Both the position numbers and the translations under genes were made by a program. From Betaproteobacteria bacterium (GTDB lineage: Bacteria > Pseudomonadota > Gammaproteobacteria > Tethybacterales > Tethybacteraceae), in NCBI GenBank assembly GCA_026710225.1, contig JAPORI010000267.1, forward strand, positions 1-7,223: 7,223 nucleotides of DNA, given 5' to 3'. Below, one piece after another: positions 5,574-7,223 of this stretch; the first letter of the stretch is position 1; each line of letters starts with the position of its first letter. The notes beneath the pieces are model-generated. The model worked only from the letters and a program-made list of their open reading frames with translations, had not been told where the DNA came from and ran no database searches.

Positions 5574-6455
5574 TTATATGCGTAAAAACAGGTTTCTAAG
5601 CAGTTTAGCCAAGGTGATTTGTCTCTTGCGGCGGCGGGCGATCTTCAGGTAGCGGCGGGTGCGGCGGATGAAAAACAGGTAGCCGCTGGCAAGATAGATG
5701 CAGCCAATCGCCAGCATGGCGCCAACTTTGAATTCGAGCAGCGCCAGCGCCAGAGCGGTAAACACCAGCAGGGCAATCGTCATCTGCTTGGGGGTTACCG
5801 AGGCGGCCAGATCGATGTTTTTAAAACTGTAATACTTGATGGTGCTGACCATGGTGACTGCGACGATGAACACCAGCATCGCCAGCGGCAGGGCGCTGGC
5901 GGCGCCTTGCGGCCGAGAAAACTCGAATACATAGCCGGCTACCATCAAGGCGGCCATCGGGCTGGGCAGGCCGATGAAGTATTTGTGAGCCTTGTTCTCA
6001 CTGATGTTGAAGCGGGCCAGCCGGGCGACCGAAGCGGCGCAGTAGAGAAAGGCAATCGCAAAGCCGAGGCGGCCCAAATGCTCCATTCCCCAGAAAAAGG
6101 CCAGCACCGCCGGGGCAACTCCGAACGAGATTGCATCACTAAGCGAATCGTATGCTTCCCCGAAGGCGCTTTCGGCATTGGTCATCCGGGCAACCCGTCC
6201 GTCGAGGAGGTCGAAGCCCGCCGCCAGAAAAATCGCGCTGGCCGCCAGACTATAGTCTCCCTGGCCGGTGCGCACCGTAGCCCATATCCCGCACAGCAGG
6301 GAAAGAGTGGTGAACAGGTTGGGCAGCCAGTAGATCGAGCCTTGCTGGCGCCGCTGGCGCAGGATGGTGCCGACCCGGCGATCCTTGCCGCGTCGTTCGC
6401 GTTCCGGTTTCTGGTTGGGTTGTGCTGCCGGCTGCTGCCCGTCAGCTGAATTCAT
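5574..6455 (-). CDS. pssA: CDP-diacylglycerol--serine O-phosphatidyltransferase (type II)
   Basis: Inner-membrane enzyme that makes phosphatidylserine and CMP from CDP-diacylglycerol and L-serine, the first dedicated step to phosphatidylethanolamine. The CDP-alcohol phosphotransferase signature is complete at 82-107: D82, D85-G86, A89-R90, G99, D103 and D107 (DLLDGRVAR, then GEAYDSLSD). IYWLPNLFTT (41-50) before the first helix and FNISENKAHKYFIGLPSP (149-166) are typical of PssA within the superfamily. Several hydrophobic segments follow, near 113-122, 131-148, 167-177, 188-205, 224-241 and 245-263. A hydrophilic basic N-terminus (about 40 residues) and a strongly basic C-terminus (RRTRRYLKIARRRKRQ) flank the membrane part. 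The start overlaps the psd 3' end by 14 bases, with AAGG (6463-6460) four bases before the ATG. Its product is the substrate of the neighbouring Psd. This class differs from the PLD-like PssA of E. coli. Confidence 0.95.
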   Translation of the reverse strand: MNSADGQQPAAQPNQKPERERRGKDRRVGTILRQRRQQGSIYWLPNLFTTLSLLCGIWATVRTGQGDYSLAASAIFLAAGFDLLDGRVARMTNAESAFGEAYDSLSDAISFGVAPAVLAFFWGMEHLGRLGFAIAFLYCAASVARLARFNISENKAHKYFIGLPSPMAALMVAGYVFEFSRPQGAASALPLAMLVFIVAVTMVSTIKYYSFKNIDLAASVTPKQMTIALLVFTALALALLEFKVGAMLAIGCIYLASGYLFFIRRTRRYLKIARRRKRQITLAKLLRNLFLRI

Positions 6456-7074
6456 CGCGCCTTGCTATGATGTCAAGGCCGCCTTGCACCAGGTCGCCGG
6501 CCTTTACATTCAGTGCGCTTGTTTCCGGCAGATACATGTCAACCCGCGATCCGAAACGAATGAAGCCGTATCTTTGCCCCTGGGTAACCTCCTGATCCGG
6601 CTTGACATAGCAAAGGATTCTTCTCGCCACCAGCCCGGCTACCTGCACGACGGTTATCCGCCGATAGTCGGAAGTCTGGATGATGATCGTATTGGCCTCG
6701 TTTTCTTCCGAAGCCTTGTCCAGACTGGCATTGAGGAACTTGCCCTTGCGATGCTCAAGATGGGCGATCTTGCCGTCTACCGGGATGCGGTTGACATGGA
6801 CATTGAACGGATTCATGAAGATGCTGACCTTGATGCTGTTGATGCCGTCCTGAGCCGGGTCCGGAGCCGGACCTGCGAACACCACCTTGCCGTCGGCCGG
6901 AGACAGGTAGACCTTTTCGTCCTTCTTGATCTCGCGCTTGAAGTCGCGGAAGAACTGGAGCATGAACAAAAAGACGACCAGACCGATCACAAACAGCCAG
7001 ATCGTGGTGAAATACAAGACTATGGCGCCGGCCAGGGAAACACCGACATATACGCGTCCTTCGGGTGCTATCAT
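6442..7074 (-). CDS. psd: Phosphatidylserine decarboxylase proenzyme (short form)
   Basis: Membrane-associated pyruvoyl enzyme that decarboxylates phosphatidylserine to phosphatidylethanolamine. At 210 residues it is the short form, often annotated as archaetidylserine/phosphatidylserine decarboxylase, and not the longer LGST-type enzyme of E. coli. Two hydrophobic segments at about 9-22 and 24-42 anchor the N-terminus. Conserved blocks are YLSPADGKVV (56-65, with D61), IFMNPFNVHVNRIPVDG (85-101, with H93) and the self-cleavage site RFGSR (173-177). Cleavage between G175 and S176 would leave a beta chain of 175 residues and an alpha chain of 35 with S176 as the pyruvoyl group. The ATG at 7074 has only a weak GAGA upstream. 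The gene overlaps pssA by 14 bases, so both steps are made together. A palindrome and a TATAAT lie just upstream. Confidence 0.93.
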   Translation of the reverse strand: MIAPEGRVYVGVSLAGAIVLYFTTIWLFVIGLVVFLFMLQFFRDFKREIKKDEKVYLSPADGKVVFAGPAPDPAQDGINSIKVSIFMNPFNVHVNRIPVDGKIAHLEHRKGKFLNASLDKASEENEANTIIIQTSDYRRITVVQVAGLVARRILCYVKPDQEVTQGQRYGFIRFGSRVDMYLPETSALNVKAGDLVQGGLDIIARRDEFS

Positions 7075-7109
7075 GCTGTTTTCTCTACAATTCCAGTTTT
7101 TGGGTGCAC

Positions 7110-7125
7110 TAATTACCGGTAATTA
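7110..7125. promoter_or_regulatory. 16-base perfect palindrome, candidate operator before psd
   Basis: TAATTACCGGTAATTA is a perfect inverted repeat with no spacer. It lies in the 55-base gap between the upstream gene and psd and overlaps the TATAAT on the minus strand by four bases. Its position over the likely -10 and start-site region fits a repressor operator. I do not recognise the motif; it does not look like a CpxR box (GTAAA direct repeats). The protein that would bind is unknown. Confidence 0.45.
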
Positions 7126-7127
7126 TA
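7122..7127 (-). promoter_or_regulatory. Probable -10 element for the psd-pssA unit
   Basis: The minus strand reads TATAAT (7127-7122), a perfect -10 hexamer just after the stop of the upstream gene. It would give a leader of about 40 bases before psd. No good -35 is visible at 16-18 bases upstream (CAGCCG at 17), so the promoter would be weak or activator-dependent. Confidence 0.4.
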
Positions 7128-7129
7128 GG

Positions 7130-7223
7130 CTAAAGTTGCTGTGGCGGCTGAAAAAGGCCGCTGCGCCCGGCAATCAGCAGGCAGATTCCGGCCAGGGCGA
7201 CGAACATTATCCCGCATACCGCC
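7130..7223 (-). CDS. C-terminal end of an unidentified membrane protein (partial)
   Basis: A reading frame enters from the right edge and stops at TAG (7132-7130), giving 30 residues: AVCGIMFVALAGICLLIAGR, then SGLFQPPQQL. The hydrophobic stretch ending in an Arg and a short polar tail looks like the last membrane helix of an inner-membrane protein. Its position 55 bases upstream of psd on the same strand suggests a gene in the same direction. Too little is present to assign a family; a LysE/RhtB-like exporter ending is one possibility, but that is a guess. Confidence 0.5.
   Translation of the reverse strand, partial: AVCGIMFVALAGICLLIAGRSGLFQPPQQL

Noticed and set aside
5619..6449. Long + strand open reading frame antisense to pssA
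   Set aside because: It mirrors the pssA frame with Gly/Gln/Arg-rich low-complexity translation and has no family resemblance; long antisense frames are common in GC-rich genes with biased third positions.

Overview
The window is an ordinary-looking stretch of proteobacterial chromosome, moderately GC-rich and densely packed, most likely from a non-enteric gammaproteobacterium or possibly a betaproteobacterium. This rests on four things: RpoH with an intact proteobacterial RpoH box, a PotHI-type polyamine permease pair, the CDP-alcohol-phosphotransferase type of PssA (not the phospholipase-D-like PssA of Escherichia coli) and the short form of Psd. No mobile elements, CRISPR arrays, tRNA or rRNA genes were seen.

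Layout. At the left edge on the + strand is the 3' end of a PotH-like permease gene, overlapping potI by 4 bases (spermidine/putrescine ABC importer). It converges on a minus-strand, translationally coupled three-gene unit read tadA > L,D-transpeptidase > ald (3101 down to 1001), whose genes overlap by 4 and 1 bases. A single + strand gene for a secreted DUF3047-like protein starts only 25 bases from tadA, in the opposite direction. The rest is all minus strand: an incomplete membrane-protein gene at the right edge, then psd, pssA, rpoH and gpmA.

Functions. psd and pssA make phosphatidylethanolamine in two steps: PssA makes phosphatidylserine and Psd decarboxylates it. rpoH encodes the heat-shock sigma factor and gpmA a glycolytic mutase. 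tadA modifies tRNA wobble adenosine, ald deaminates alanine, and the YkuD protein probably acts on peptidoglycan, although no signal peptide is visible.

Regulation is the most interesting part. In the 118-base gap before rpoH, the minus strand carries a close match to a sigma-32 promoter (TTGAA, 15 bases, CCCCATAT), suggesting rpoH autoregulation. A CCGGCC/GGCCGG hairpin follows in the leader. A perfect 16-base palindrome overlaps the likely -10 element before psd. The rpoH/gpmA junction can form two mutually exclusive hairpins. No wholly new biological system is evident; these control elements and a variant active-site motif in the L,D-transpeptidase are the points worth following up.
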